52,620 nt of DNA from an uncultured Clostridium sp. (GTDB taxonomy: Bacteria; Bacillota; Clostridia; Christensenellales; Borkfalkiaceae): positions 1-52,620 of the forward strand of contig USMU01000003.1 in assembly GCA_900555925.1 (NCBI GenBank). Reading direction: 5' to 3'. The notes beneath the pieces were generated by a model that did not search any database, was not told where the DNA came from, and saw only the letters and a program-made list of their open reading frames with translations. This document shows, in pieces, positions 42,114 to 50,987 of this stretch. The translations under genes and the position numbers were made by a program. Position 1 is the first letter of the stretch; every line of letters begins with the position of its first letter.

Positions 42114-43133
42114 TTAAAATTCAATTTTCGGAGTAAATTTATCCAACAACAGCTTTACGATAAACACGATAGGCCCGAACATTAACGAGAACAGAATACC
42201 GACCGTCGCGGCACTCTTTGCATAGGCCTCAATGCCCATATTCGTGCGCACATAGACGTACATTGCAATCGTCATCGTCATGCCTTCGGGACCGCCGCTC
42301 TCGTTGGTGAGGAGCATGGGCTGCATCAAAAATCCGAACATGCCCATGACGGCGAGCACGATAAAGTTGGATACGGTGGTCATCGTCAGAGGCAGAGTGA
42401 TGCTCCAAGCCTCCCGCCAGAATCCGATTCCCTCCAATTTGGCGGATTCGGAAATTTCCTTCGGAATCCGCTGCATGGCACCGCTCATTAAAATGACGTT
42501 CGAGCCCAAACCTGCCCAGACGCAATAGAGATAAATGAGCGGCCAGACGAGCGGATTATCCGTGCTCGGCGTGAGCCATTTGAGATCTTTAATACCGAAT
42601 ACTTTTTCAAACAGCAATCGTATCGTACCGAAGCTGGGATCGAAAAGATACTTATAGCACATCGTGAGAACGACGATCGAAATCATGCTGGGAAGGTAAA
42701 ACAGCACGCGGTAAAGGCGTTCTCCGGGAACATGCTTATAAAAAGCATACGCGGTAATAAAGGCGAGCGGCAAGATGATGAAAAGTCCCGGAATAATGGA
42801 AAAGACGGAATTCCACATCGCCCGCTGCATCACGGGATTGTCGCCCAAAACCATTTCCTTGAAGGTACGCACGACGTCGTCGACGCCGCTCCATACGTAT
42901 TTTCCCTCCAAGGGCTTATACGTCTTGAAAATCAGCGTGAAGCTCTCAAAATTTACGTACAGCCAGAAGACGAGGAAATGAATGATGGGCCATGCGACCA
43001 GACTGAGGACGAAAAGATATTCCCATCTTTTACGGCGGCTCTTGATTCGCTTGGAAATTTTCGCTCTTTCCGCTGCGGAAAGTGCCGCGTCCGTCGCTTC
43101 GTTTATTTCCGTCATCGTTTTGTTGTTATCCAT
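42114..43133 (-). CDS. Carbohydrate ABC transporter permease (MalF/LplB-type)
   Basis: A 339-aa protein with six membrane spans and the EAA loop EISESAKLEGIGFWREAWSI that docks the ATPase. The start at 43,133 (MDNNKTM) has GAGAGGGAAAAC before it; a longer frame lacks an RBS. Works with the MalG-type permease and the binding protein on either side to import oligosaccharides. As in most Firmicutes CUT1 systems the ATPase is not encoded here and a shared MsmX-like ATPase is expected. Confidence 0.92.
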   Translation of the reverse strand: MDNNKTMTEINEATDAALSAAERAKISKRIKSRRKRWEYLFVLSLVAWPIIHFLVFWLYVNFESFTLIFKTYKPLEGKYVWSGVDDVVRTFKEMVLGDNPVMQRAMWNSVFSIIPGLFIILPLAFITAYAFYKHVPGERLYRVLFYLPSMISIVVLTMCYKYLFDPSFGTIRLLFEKVFGIKDLKWLTPSTDNPLVWPLIYLYCVWAGLGSNVILMSGAMQRIPKEISESAKLEGIGFWREAWSITLPLTMTTVSNFIVLAVMGMFGFLMQPMLLTNESGGPEGMTMTIAMYVYVRTNMGIEAYAKSAATVGILFSLMFGPIVFIVKLLLDKFTPKIEF

Positions 43134-43189
43134 AGTTTTCCCTCTCGCTCGACCGTTCGGCACCCGAAGGCACCGCACGCGCCGAGTCC

Positions 43190-44791
43190 TTACTTCAATT
43201 CATTGATTCCGAGCTCGTCCACCCAAGTTCCGTAGTCGCGATTGGTCTTTTCGATGACATCTTTCATAATATCTGCGCCCTTTTTGGTCAGTATTCCGTT
43301 CAGGCACGGACCGGAGCCGATGCTCTGGAACAATTCGGGACGCTTATACGTAAAGATATAAGAAAGGTAGGTATCGCGTTCGTCTTCGGGGACATGCCCC
43401 TTGTTCATGGGATATTCGACGATATTGAAATCCGCTTCCTCATACATTTTCAGAGAGCTTTCCACATAGGAAGAGAACTCAAAGCCCTCGTCGGCAAATA
43501 CTTCTTCCGCTTTCATGGGATCATATTCAAAGGGTCTGGCCACGCCCGTGTTTTTCGTGAAGTCGAGAAGCATTTCCTCGGAATTGATGAACGCGAGGAA
43601 TTGCTTTGCAAGCTCCTTGTTCGGGGCTCCGGACGGAATAAAAATGACGTCCATTTCCGCATTGTTATTGATTTTATAGGGCTTTCCCGTTTCGGGATTG
43701 ATCGCCGCATTATCGAGCGAGGGAACGAACATCGACTTCATCGTGAAATCGTCGGGCATGAAATCGCGCATTTCGTTTTCAATCCAGTTTCCGACGAAAA
43801 TGAAAGCCGCCTCGCCGCGGATAAACGCCTGTTCCGCATCGATCCCCGTAATTTCGTCGCACTTTTCAATTGCGTTGATATAGTTTCCGTTATGGTCGGT
43901 AATGAAGTCGGAAAGCGTGTCGAGCGCGACCTGAATTCCTTTTTGTTCCCAGACGTTGCCGCCGTTCGTGAAGGCCTCCACGTCATATTCGGGCGCGCCG
44001 AAATCCCAGAAATCGTAATAGGAACCGTCTCCGTCCTTTTTCGCGTTTTCGCTGGCTTCATATACGCCCTGATACTGCGCCCACCAGACTTTGAGCGGGA
44101 ACGTCAGCCACCATTGTCCCTTATTGATACCGAAGGCGAACGCCTGTACTTTTTTGCCCGTGCTGCTGGTCAAATTCGAAGCATTGAGGTCGTCGACGTA
44201 TTCGTGAAGTTCTGCCACCGTTTCGGGAGCCTTATCCCAATTCTTTCCCGTGCTGCGGCGGGGCGTATTGAGAACGACGTCCTCATTATAGACCATGCCG
44301 CAGTTGAGCACGGACCACGGAAGAATCCAAGGATGAGAATTCCCCTGTCCGGGACGCACCGTCATATAAGGTACGTCGATTCGGTCGTCGTTCATGTAGT
44401 CTTTGATTTTAATTTTTGTGCCGTCGAGCTTTTCGACCTCCGTTTCGTACAAATCGTCGAGCGGCTCAACCCAACCCTGAGACACGAAATACTGCCAGTC
44501 GCAGTCCTGATTGAAATAGATGTCGGAAAGTTCTCTGCCCGAGGACAAATAGGAGGTAATGCTGGTTTGAAGGTTATTGTCCTCTATCAGCTCTACCTTT
44601 ACCCCGGGATTTGCGGCCTCGAATTTAGAGGCCGCGGACTCCATCCATGCGGGACCGAAGCCGCCGACATAATAGCGGATTTCCAGCGTATTTTCGTTTC
44701 TATTTTCTCCCGACGAACAACCCGCGAAAAGAGCTGCCGAACTCGCGACAGCCAATGTCGCAGCTAAAATTCTGAATGCAAATTTCTTCAT
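43190..44791 (-). CDS. Carbohydrate ABC transporter substrate-binding lipoprotein
   Basis: A 533-aa protein with signal peptide and lipobox LFAGC, then a type 2 periplasmic-binding fold (EIRYYVGGFGPAWMESAASK, FEAANPGVKVELIEDN, GEAAFIFVGNWIENEM). Longer than the usual 420-450 aa, as in LplA/oligo-uronide binding proteins. The start at 44,791 has AAGGAGCAAAG. Sits between the two permease genes; order here is malG-type, binding protein, malF-type. Confidence 0.92.
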   Translation of the reverse strand: MKKFAFRILAATLAVASSAALFAGCSSGENRNENTLEIRYYVGGFGPAWMESAASKFEAANPGVKVELIEDNNLQTSITSYLSSGRELSDIYFNQDCDWQYFVSQGWVEPLDDLYETEVEKLDGTKIKIKDYMNDDRIDVPYMTVRPGQGNSHPWILPWSVLNCGMVYNEDVVLNTPRRSTGKNWDKAPETVAELHEYVDDLNASNLTSSTGKKVQAFAFGINKGQWWLTFPLKVWWAQYQGVYEASENAKKDGDGSYYDFWDFGAPEYDVEAFTNGGNVWEQKGIQVALDTLSDFITDHNGNYINAIEKCDEITGIDAEQAFIRGEAAFIFVGNWIENEMRDFMPDDFTMKSMFVPSLDNAAINPETGKPYKINNNAEMDVIFIPSGAPNKELAKQFLAFINSEEMLLDFTKNTGVARPFEYDPMKAEEVFADEGFEFSSYVESSLKMYEEADFNIVEYPMNKGHVPEDERDTYLSYIFTYKRPELFQSIGSGPCLNGILTKKGADIMKDVIEKTNRDYGTWVDELGINELK

Positions 44792-44813
44792 AACTTTGCT
44801 CCTTATAAACAAA

Positions 44814-45749
44814 TTAACCTTTGATGCCGCCGCCCATGTTGAGACGGATGATCTGTCTTTGGCAGGCGGAAAAAATAATGATGACGGGGGTGATCGTAAT
44901 GATGACCGCGGCGAACAATTTCGGATAGTCGAGCACGTAAGCTCCCGCCGTCGTGATGTTGTCGGACACTCTCTTCAATCCGACCGCAAGCGTCTCGTGC
45001 GAGGGGAAGAACATATATGCGGAAGCATAATCGTTCCAATTTCCGATAAACGCTAAAATCCAGACCGCGAACATGGTCGATTTCGCCTGCGGAATCATGA
45101 TTTGTAAAAAGATGCGCCAATTGCTTGCACCATCGATCTTCGCCGCTTCCGCATAAGTGGACGAAACACCCGAAAAAATACCGTAGAGTATCAGGAAATT
45201 GAATCCGAATCCCGAAGCACCTTTGATAATCATGCCCGGAAGCGTATCGTAAAGCTGTAAATCATGCATGAGCCGAAACATGACGGGAAGCGAACCAGTC
45301 GTCGGGATAAACATGATAGATATTGCGATGAAGTACAAAATCCTTCTGCCGGGGAACTTGTATTTTGCGACGGCGTACGAGACGCACGCCGTTGCAAACA
45401 ACGAAGCCGTAGGAATGGTAAGACTCAAAGACAAGGAATTGAAAAGCATGGAGCCTAAATTGAATAATTTGAAGACTTCCGCATAATTATTGAACATTAA
45501 TTCCTGCGGCAGCGGCCAGGGATTATTTAGGAATTCCTGTTTCGTCTTCAAAGAATTGATCAGCATCCATACGAGCGGATAAATAATCGTGAGTGCGTAT
45601 AAACCGAACAATACGCACAGCACAATGAGTACGGGACGATGTCCGCGCTCCCATTTTTCTTTTCCCTCCGCTCTTTTTTCTTCCCTGTTATTCTCGCGCC
45701 AACGAAGGAAAGACTCCTTCATCGAAGCGCAGACATTTTTTAACTTCAT
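44814..45749 (-). CDS. Carbohydrate ABC transporter permease (MalG/LplC-type)
   Basis: A 311-aa protein with six predicted spans after a charged, cytoplasmic N-terminus of about 40 residues. The EAA loop is TYAEAAKIDGASNWRIFLQI, followed by MIPQAKSTM. RBS AGGAGAAAAT. Forms the channel with the MalF-type partner. Confidence 0.93.
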   Translation of the reverse strand: MKLKNVCASMKESFLRWRENNREEKRAEGKEKWERGHRPVLIVLCVLFGLYALTIIYPLVWMLINSLKTKQEFLNNPWPLPQELMFNNYAEVFKLFNLGSMLFNSLSLSLTIPTASLFATACVSYAVAKYKFPGRRILYFIAISIMFIPTTGSLPVMFRLMHDLQLYDTLPGMIIKGASGFGFNFLILYGIFSGVSSTYAEAAKIDGASNWRIFLQIMIPQAKSTMFAVWILAFIGNWNDYASAYMFFPSHETLAVGLKRVSDNITTAGAYVLDYPKLFAAVIITITPVIIIFSACQRQIIRLNMGGGIKG

Positions 45750-45788
45750 AGATTTTCTCCTAAACGTTGTACGGGGCTTCCCGTTCGT

Positions 45789-47699
45789 TTATGCATTGGT
45801 TTCTTTGAGAACGATATTGTCGAAATAGAGCTCCATTTTTGCGCTATCATCTTTTTTCTCGATTTTATCGTTATAGATGCGGAGGCAAATCGTGCCGTTC
45901 CAAGCGGTATCGGGCTTTATTTCAAGTTTGAGAACCATCGCGTCCCCGTTGAACGCCAACTTGCTTTCTCCAAGAAAATATTGTGCGGCTGTATCCTCAG
46001 CGCTGTAAGCCTTTATCTTCATATCTTCCACCTTAAAAGTTGCGCTATCGGGTACCGTCGAACAAATTTGTAAGGGAATTTCCACCGTATAGCCCTTCGA
46101 TGTGTCGATATTCTTGAACTTGAATACGATTTTTTGGTGAGAATCTCCCCAATCGATATTGAGTCCTTCTTTATAAATACGATTGGTCGTCCATTTCAAA
46201 AGATTGCCCGCGCTGGGAGCCAAATCCGATTCAGGGCCGCATTCGCGAGGTTTGAGCGCGTCCTTTACTTCGAGATTATCCCCCGAGGCAGCGACGCTCA
46301 ACATAGCGGAGTCAGCAGTCTTTTTGGCCGAATCCGCCGTAGCGCTTTCAAAGGCTTCGACGGTATCGTCATACTGCAATTCGGAGACCTTATAAACTTG
46401 AAGGTTATCGAACGTCAAAGTAAGTCTGCCCGTTACCCCCTGATTTTTTGCACCGTGGCAACCGACCCAAACCTCCCCGTTCCAATCAGAAGCAACGCGG
46501 ATGTCGAGATAAAGCGTTTCTCCCACCTTTGTGAACTGACCGAGTGCCTCACCGCTGATATTCAAATGATATTTCATGGTATTGTCGAGCTTGGGATCCG
46601 CGGCAGTATTGTTATAGGAAAGTCCGAGGTCGTCCTCAGACGCCGTTACGCGATAGCCGTAATAGAGTTTCGTATTGATCGCGGATTCTTCCGTCACGGC
46701 TTTCGCCGTTACGGGAATACGCACGAGATAACTCGATTCGGGATCTATTTCGCCGTTATAATGGAAAACAGCTCTTTCATTGAGTGTCGGGGAATAGATT
46801 GTCCATTCAATCGCTTCTTCCGCCAAAGAAATTTCAGAAGGAGTCGTAGAATTTGTACGGGCACCTACGTCGAAGAACGTTCCGTGATACATCGGTTTCT
46901 GTGTAGAGGTCGTTTTATCCGCAGACGTATAATAAATCCCGTTCGGGTCGAGCGTTCCGCGCGCAAAGGTCTCCGTCATAATGCCGTTTTCATAATCGAC
47001 GTCCCCTTCTACCGACACGGAAATGCTGTCCTTGATCTCCGTCCCCATCACCGTCGCAACGACGTCGGTCGTACCGTAAGCCTTTGCTACGATATTAAAT
47101 CCTTCGGGGGCCTCCACGACGTCTATTATGTCCTTGTTATACGTCCACTCGATTTCGTAAGGGTCGCAGTCGGCGGGTTCGGATACGATTTCGATCGTCT
47201 TCGTCTCGCCGCGCTTTATCGTCGAAGTTTCCTCCACTCCCGAAATAGAAATTGCCGTAACGGGCTTCGGCTCTACGTACTCTAAAACCGTCAAAGGCAA
47301 CTTTGCGGAAATGTTCGTTCCCTCTGCCGTCACCGTAATCACGACCGAACCGGGCTTTATACCGGTAACTTTTCCGTTTTCGTCCACCGTTGCGATTGCG
47401 GGATCGCCGGAAGTCCATTTTACCGATACCTGCGCATCGGCAGGGTCCGTCGTATATCCGAGCGTAACGCTTCTGTCGGCACCGACATAGAGTTGATTTC
47501 CCTCCGGCTTATTCGTAATCGTAAGGGACTTGACCTCCCCCATTTCTTCCGAGGACGATGTCCCCGCACTATCCGAACTGCTAACGGAACCGGAATTTCC
47601 GGAGCTCGAATTATCGCCCGAATTGCACGCAGCGAGAAATCCCGTCGTCGACATCAAAAGCGCCATAGCTACAACAAAACTTTTGAAGAATCTCTTCAT
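45789..47699 (-). CDS. Big_2-domain lipoprotein, putative glycan-binding (636 aa)
   Basis: Signal peptide with lipobox FLAAC, a Ser/Asn-rich linker, then two bacterial Ig-like Big_2 domains (residues about 55-140: SVKWTSGDPAIATVDENGKV, TGIKPGSVVITVTAEG; and about 145-230). Two beta-sandwich modules follow (about 235-450 and 470-636) that end in phrases typical of carbohydrate-binding modules (LTLTFDNLQVYKV, MELYFDNIVLKET). Surface-exposed, probably captures polysaccharide. RBS GGAAGG. Second gene of the operon after GH4. Confidence 0.75.
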   Translation of the reverse strand: MKRFFKSFVVAMALLMSTTGFLAACNSGDNSSSGNSGSVSSSDSAGTSSSEEMGEVKSLTITNKPEGNQLYVGADRSVTLGYTTDPADAQVSVKWTSGDPAIATVDENGKVTGIKPGSVVITVTAEGTNISAKLPLTVLEYVEPKPVTAISISGVEETSTIKRGETKTIEIVSEPADCDPYEIEWTYNKDIIDVVEAPEGFNIVAKAYGTTDVVATVMGTEIKDSISVSVEGDVDYENGIMTETFARGTLDPNGIYYTSADKTTSTQKPMYHGTFFDVGARTNSTTPSEISLAEEAIEWTIYSPTLNERAVFHYNGEIDPESSYLVRIPVTAKAVTEESAINTKLYYGYRVTASEDDLGLSYNNTAADPKLDNTMKYHLNISGEALGQFTKVGETLYLDIRVASDWNGEVWVGCHGAKNQGVTGRLTLTFDNLQVYKVSELQYDDTVEAFESATADSAKKTADSAMLSVAASGDNLEVKDALKPRECGPESDLAPSAGNLLKWTTNRIYKEGLNIDWGDSHQKIVFKFKNIDTSKGYTVEIPLQICSTVPDSATFKVEDMKIKAYSAEDTAAQYFLGESKLAFNGDAMVLKLEIKPDTAWNGTICLRIYNDKIEKKDDSAKMELYFDNIVLKETNA

Positions 47700-47746
47700 T
47701 TTCCTATAAACCTTCCTTATAATTTTTTCAGATATGATTTCTCACA

Positions 47747-49114
47747 TCAAAGTTTCCAATCGGGGAGATATTTCGACGTATTTTTCACCATTTCGGCAAA
47801 GAGCTTTTCGGCCTCTACGGGACTCAGTCCGCTGCAAAGGGGCTCCTGAATAAATACGTTGAACGTCTGAGCAAGATCGCGGGCACGGATAGCGCGCAGC
47901 GCATTTTCCTGCTGATAGATTTCGCGAAGTACGAGCGATTGAATCGTAGGCAACAGAGGAGCCGCTCCCAAAGCCTTCACTTCGCCCTGCGTAAAGGACG
48001 CATTCGTTTCCACCACCGCGTTTTCGGGCGCGAAGGGAACTTGTCCATGATTGGGAAGATTGACGTTGGAAATAAAATCGCGCATTCCCACAAGGCCTTC
48101 CATCAGATATACGAACTCTTCGTCCGACTTTTTAATTTCCAATTCGTCTTTTCCGCTGACCAGTCCTTCCGTCTGTTTGATGCGCAGCGCAAGATCCTGT
48201 TTTCTCCAATCGACGGAAGTCAGGGCGAAGCCCCAGCGCTTTACCGTTTCGGGATTTTTCAGATACCAGGCGCCGTTCATAAATTCCGCCAAATGTCGGT
48301 CGCCCGCCGCCGCGATCTGACCGAACCGACGGAACAAATCGATTTTTACGAGATTCGTACTCTTAAAGGGATTTTGCTCCACCTCCTTGTTCATGCTGTC
48401 GCCGAAATGTTTTGCGACATATTCGCGGTATAAAGGAAAAATATCCTGTCCCTTATATTCCGCTTTCGTAAACCACGTGAAATGGTTGATGCCGATGACG
48501 TCGGTCTTGATCTCTTGGCGTCGAACGTCTTTCGCTCCTGTCATTTCCTCGACGACTTCCGCAAGGAAACGCTGCGTCCCGAATACCTCGTGGCAGCAGC
48601 CGAACGCCTTGATCTTCGGAAATACGTCGTACAGCGTCCGCGTGCACAGCGTCATGGGATTCGTAAAGTTGATAACGAAAGCGTTTGGACAGCAGCGCGC
48701 AATCGCTTCGGCAAACCCTTCGTACATGGGAATCGTCCGCATAGCGCGAAGGATTCCGCCGGGGCCGGCTGTATCGCCGACCGACTGATAAATCCCGTAC
48801 TTTTCAGGGGTATGTACGTCCGAATGCATTTCGTCGAAAGTGCCCGGAAGAATGGAAATCATGACGAAATCGACATCTTTCAAAGCCTCGTCCAACGTTT
48901 CACATACGCAGTATTTCCACTTACTCTTCGTGCGTGGATCATTATAAATGCGTTCTCCGATGATTTTGTTGCACTCTGCCGCCTCTTTGTCGATATCGTA
49001 AAGATTGACAATGCCGCAGAAGCTTTCCTGCACGGCCAAATCGTACATGAATGTACGCGCCCACCCTCTTGAACCACCGCCGATATAGGCGACTTTTACA
49101 TCGTTTCTTTTCAT
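47747..49114 (-). CDS. lplD: GH4 alpha-galacturonidase (LplD-like)
   Basis: A 455-aa NAD+/Mn2+-dependent GH4 enzyme. Nucleotide loop VAYIGGGSRGWARTFMYDL at the N-terminus, metal-site motifs FTNPMTLCTR, FGCCHEVFGTQ and GINHFTWFTKA, plus AAGDRHLAEF. These match the LplD branch of GH4, which releases galacturonate from (oligo)galacturonides, more closely than the alpha-glucosidase or alpha-galactosidase branches (YQSVGDTAGPGG, ISILPGTFDEM). This links the operon directly to the uxaC-uxaA-kdg genes upstream. First gene of the long operon; RBS AAAGGAAT. Confidence 0.85.
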   Translation of the reverse strand: MKRNDVKVAYIGGGSRGWARTFMYDLAVQESFCGIVNLYDIDKEAAECNKIIGERIYNDPRTKSKWKYCVCETLDEALKDVDFVMISILPGTFDEMHSDVHTPEKYGIYQSVGDTAGPGGILRAMRTIPMYEGFAEAIARCCPNAFVINFTNPMTLCTRTLYDVFPKIKAFGCCHEVFGTQRFLAEVVEEMTGAKDVRRQEIKTDVIGINHFTWFTKAEYKGQDIFPLYREYVAKHFGDSMNKEVEQNPFKSTNLVKIDLFRRFGQIAAAGDRHLAEFMNGAWYLKNPETVKRWGFALTSVDWRKQDLALRIKQTEGLVSGKDELEIKKSDEEFVYLMEGLVGMRDFISNVNLPNHGQVPFAPENAVVETNASFTQGEVKALGAAPLLPTIQSLVLREIYQQENALRAIRARDLAQTFNVFIQEPLCSGLSPVEAEKLFAEMVKNTSKYLPDWKL

Positions 49115-49165
49115 AAATTTTTATTCCTTTGCCGCGTTCTGCGGCCGATTGCTTTTCAAGATTTT

Positions 49166-49207
49166 TTACTTACGCGGTTAACCGCGTAAGTAAGAGGCCT
49201 CTTACTT
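49166..49207 (-). promoter_or_regulatory. Two overlapping perfect palindromes in the GH4 leader
   Basis: A 28-nt perfect palindrome (49166-49193, centre GGTTAACC) and a 20-nt perfect palindrome (49188-49207, centre GAGGCCTC) share six bases. They lie in the predicted leader, 52 nt upstream of the GH4 ATG. As RNA they form mutually exclusive hairpins. No T-run follows on the coding strand, so neither is a standard terminator. Operator DNA for a dimeric regulator is the alternative. Confidence 0.6.
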
Positions 49208-49261
49208 TTAATTTCCGAATATAAATCGACAGTTGTTTCCGTAAACCGCTTACATAAAACT

Positions 49262-49310
49262 TGTAAGCGCTTACAGTATGCATTATATCATACCTCTTTC
49301 ATTCTGTCAA
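49262..49310 (-). promoter_or_regulatory. Promoter of the long operon with LacI/cre-type operator
   Basis: Minus strand TTGACA (49310-49305), 17-nt spacer, TATAAT (49287-49282), then the perfect 14-nt palindrome TGTAAGCGCTTACA at 49275-49262, right at the expected start site. The palindrome matches both the LacI-family operator consensus and the CcpA cre site (TGnAAnCGnTnnCA). Repression when the inducer is absent, or carbon catabolite repression, is expected. Confidence 0.75.
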
Positions 49311-49345
49311 TACCTATTTCAAAAATTTTTAGAAAATTTTTTTGC

Positions 49346-50365
49346 TCAGCGCTGTACTCGTCCGCTGGCGTTGCCTTCCGCGAGGGAAAGGACCTCATCC
49401 GTGCTCATCATATTGTAATCGCCTTCGACGGTATGTTTCAGACAACTGGCAGCGACGGCAAACTCGATGATCTTTTGTTCGTTCCACCCCGAAAGCATGG
49501 CATAAATGAGTCCCGCTCCAAAGGAATCCCCGCCGCCGACGCGATCCACGATGTGAATGGGATATTTTCGGGAAAAATAGGCTTTTTCGTCCGTATACAT
49601 CATCGCCGACCAATGATTGTCATTGGCCGATAAGCTCTCCCGGAAGGTAATGGCCACGACCTTAAAGCCGAAGCGCTTACTGAGCTGACGGGCGACACTC
49701 ACATATCCGTCGCGGTTGAGCGTTCCTTTCTGCACATCTGTTTCCGCGGCATAAATTCCAAATACGTCCGCGGCGTCCTCCTCGTTGGCGATGCAGATAT
49801 CTACATTCTGGCAAATTTCGCTCATGACGCGACCTGCTTCCTCCCGCGTCCATAATTTTTTCCTGTAATTGAGGTCGCAGGAAACGGTAATCCCGCGCCG
49901 CCTTGCTTCGCGCGCCGCATAGAGACAGATGTCGGCAATCCGTCCGCCGAGCGCGGGGGTAATTCCGGTAAAATGAAACCAATCGGCGCCTTCAAATATG
50001 CAGTCCCAATCGTAATCGGAGGGTTTAGAGAGTGCAAAGGCGGACATGGAACGGTCATAAATGACCTTTGAAGGTCTTTGGCTGGCTCCCTTTTCGAGAT
50101 AATAGACGCCCAGTCTGTCTCCTCCGCGCGCAATTCGGGAGGTATCCACGCCGAAACGCCGCAAGTTGTTAAGGGCGGCCTGACCGATTTCATGACGAGG
50201 CAATTTCGTCACGAATACGGATTCCACGCCGTAATTCGCCAAACTTACGGCCACGTTTGCTTCTCCGCCGCCATAGACGGCGCCAAAATGATCGGCTTGA
50301 ACAAACCTGAGATAGCCCTCCGGCGCAAGACGGAGCATGATTTCACCGAACGTAACCGCCTTCAT
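49346..50365 (-). CDS. kdgK: 2-keto-3-deoxygluconate kinase (PfkB family)
   Basis: A 339-aa PfkB-family kinase that phosphorylates 2-keto-3-deoxygluconate to KDPG. Motifs: GEIMLRLAPEGYLRFVQADH and YGGGEANVAVSLANYG near the N-terminus, and the ATP/anion-hole signature VGGGDSFGAGLIYAM near residues 270-285 (catalytic Asp). RBS ACGGAGGAAAAAAG lies in the end of kdgA and the start overlaps its stop (ATGA). Last gene of the uronate operon. Confidence 0.92.
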   Translation of the reverse strand: MKAVTFGEIMLRLAPEGYLRFVQADHFGAVYGGGEANVAVSLANYGVESVFVTKLPRHEIGQAALNNLRRFGVDTSRIARGGDRLGVYYLEKGASQRPSKVIYDRSMSAFALSKPSDYDWDCIFEGADWFHFTGITPALGGRIADICLYAAREARRRGITVSCDLNYRKKLWTREEAGRVMSEICQNVDICIANEEDAADVFGIYAAETDVQKGTLNRDGYVSVARQLSKRFGFKVVAITFRESLSANDNHWSAMMYTDEKAYFSRKYPIHIVDRVGGGDSFGAGLIYAMLSGWNEQKIIEFAVAASCLKHTVEGDYNMMSTDEVLSLAEGNASGRVQR

Positions 50366-50982
50366 CTTTTTTCCTCCGTAAATTTTGCTATTTTGGCGAC
50401 GACAGCCGCCGTTTTTGCGCGAATATCCCCTTTCATCATGAAACTGCCGCCGACCGCGACAACCTTATCGCACGCGAGATAATCGAGGATATTTTCTTCG
50501 TTGACGCCTCCCGTCGGCAAAAAACAGATTTCGGGAAACGCGGCTCCGATTGCCTTGATCGCGGAAAGTCCCCCATACACGCTCGCGGGGAAAAATTTCA
50601 CCGTTCTGATTCCCGCCCGATAAGCGGAGATGATTTCCGTCGGCGTCGCGCAGCCGGGGAGATAAGGAATTTCGCACTCGGCACAAAATTCCGCGACGTC
50701 CCTGTCAAAGCCGGGAGAAACGATAAACTTTGCACCCGCCTCTATTGCCTCGGCGCATTGTTTCGGAGTAATCACCGTTCCCGCTCCAATGATCATATCC
50801 TCGAATAATTCCTTTGTCGCGGCAATCGCCTCCGCCGCACAAGAGGTACGGAAAGTAATTTCCGCCGTATGAAGCCCGCCCTCTCTGAGCGCCTTTACGG
50901 TCGGAACCGCGTCGGATAATTTTTCGATTACGACGACGGGAATAAGCCTGTCTAGAAAAAGTGCCTGACTGATGTCGTTCAT
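50362..50982 (-). CDS. kdgA: KDPG/KHG aldolase
   Basis: A 206-aa class I aldolase that splits 2-keto-3-deoxy-6-phosphogluconate into pyruvate and glyceraldehyde-3-phosphate. Visible motifs: LIPVVVIEKLSDAVP, HTAEITFRTSCAAEAI (catalytic Glu), GAGTVITPKQC, LPGCATPTEI, TVKFFPASVYGG (Schiff-base Lys) and PTGGVNEENI. The start at 50,982 has AAGGAGAATG at good distance; the frame is open further upstream only because it overlaps uxaC. It begins 5 nt after the uxaC stop. Confidence 0.93.
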   Translation of the reverse strand: MNDISQALFLDRLIPVVVIEKLSDAVPTVKALREGGLHTAEITFRTSCAAEAIAATKELFEDMIIGAGTVITPKQCAEAIEAGAKFIVSPGFDRDVAEFCAECEIPYLPGCATPTEIISAYRAGIRTVKFFPASVYGGLSAIKAIGAAFPEICFLPTGGVNEENILDYLACDKVVAVGGSFMMKGDIRAKTAAVVAKIAKFTEEKR

Positions 50983-50987
50983 AATTA

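Noticed and set aside
36619..44767. Long plus-strand open frames of 450-515 codons (36,619-38,163; 38,272-39,696; 39,558-41,000; 43,394-44,767)
   Set aside because: Each lies opposite a well-supported minus-strand gene, has no ribosome binding site and encodes low-complexity Arg/His/Phe/Ile-rich sequence typical of the antisense of GC-rich-third-position codons.
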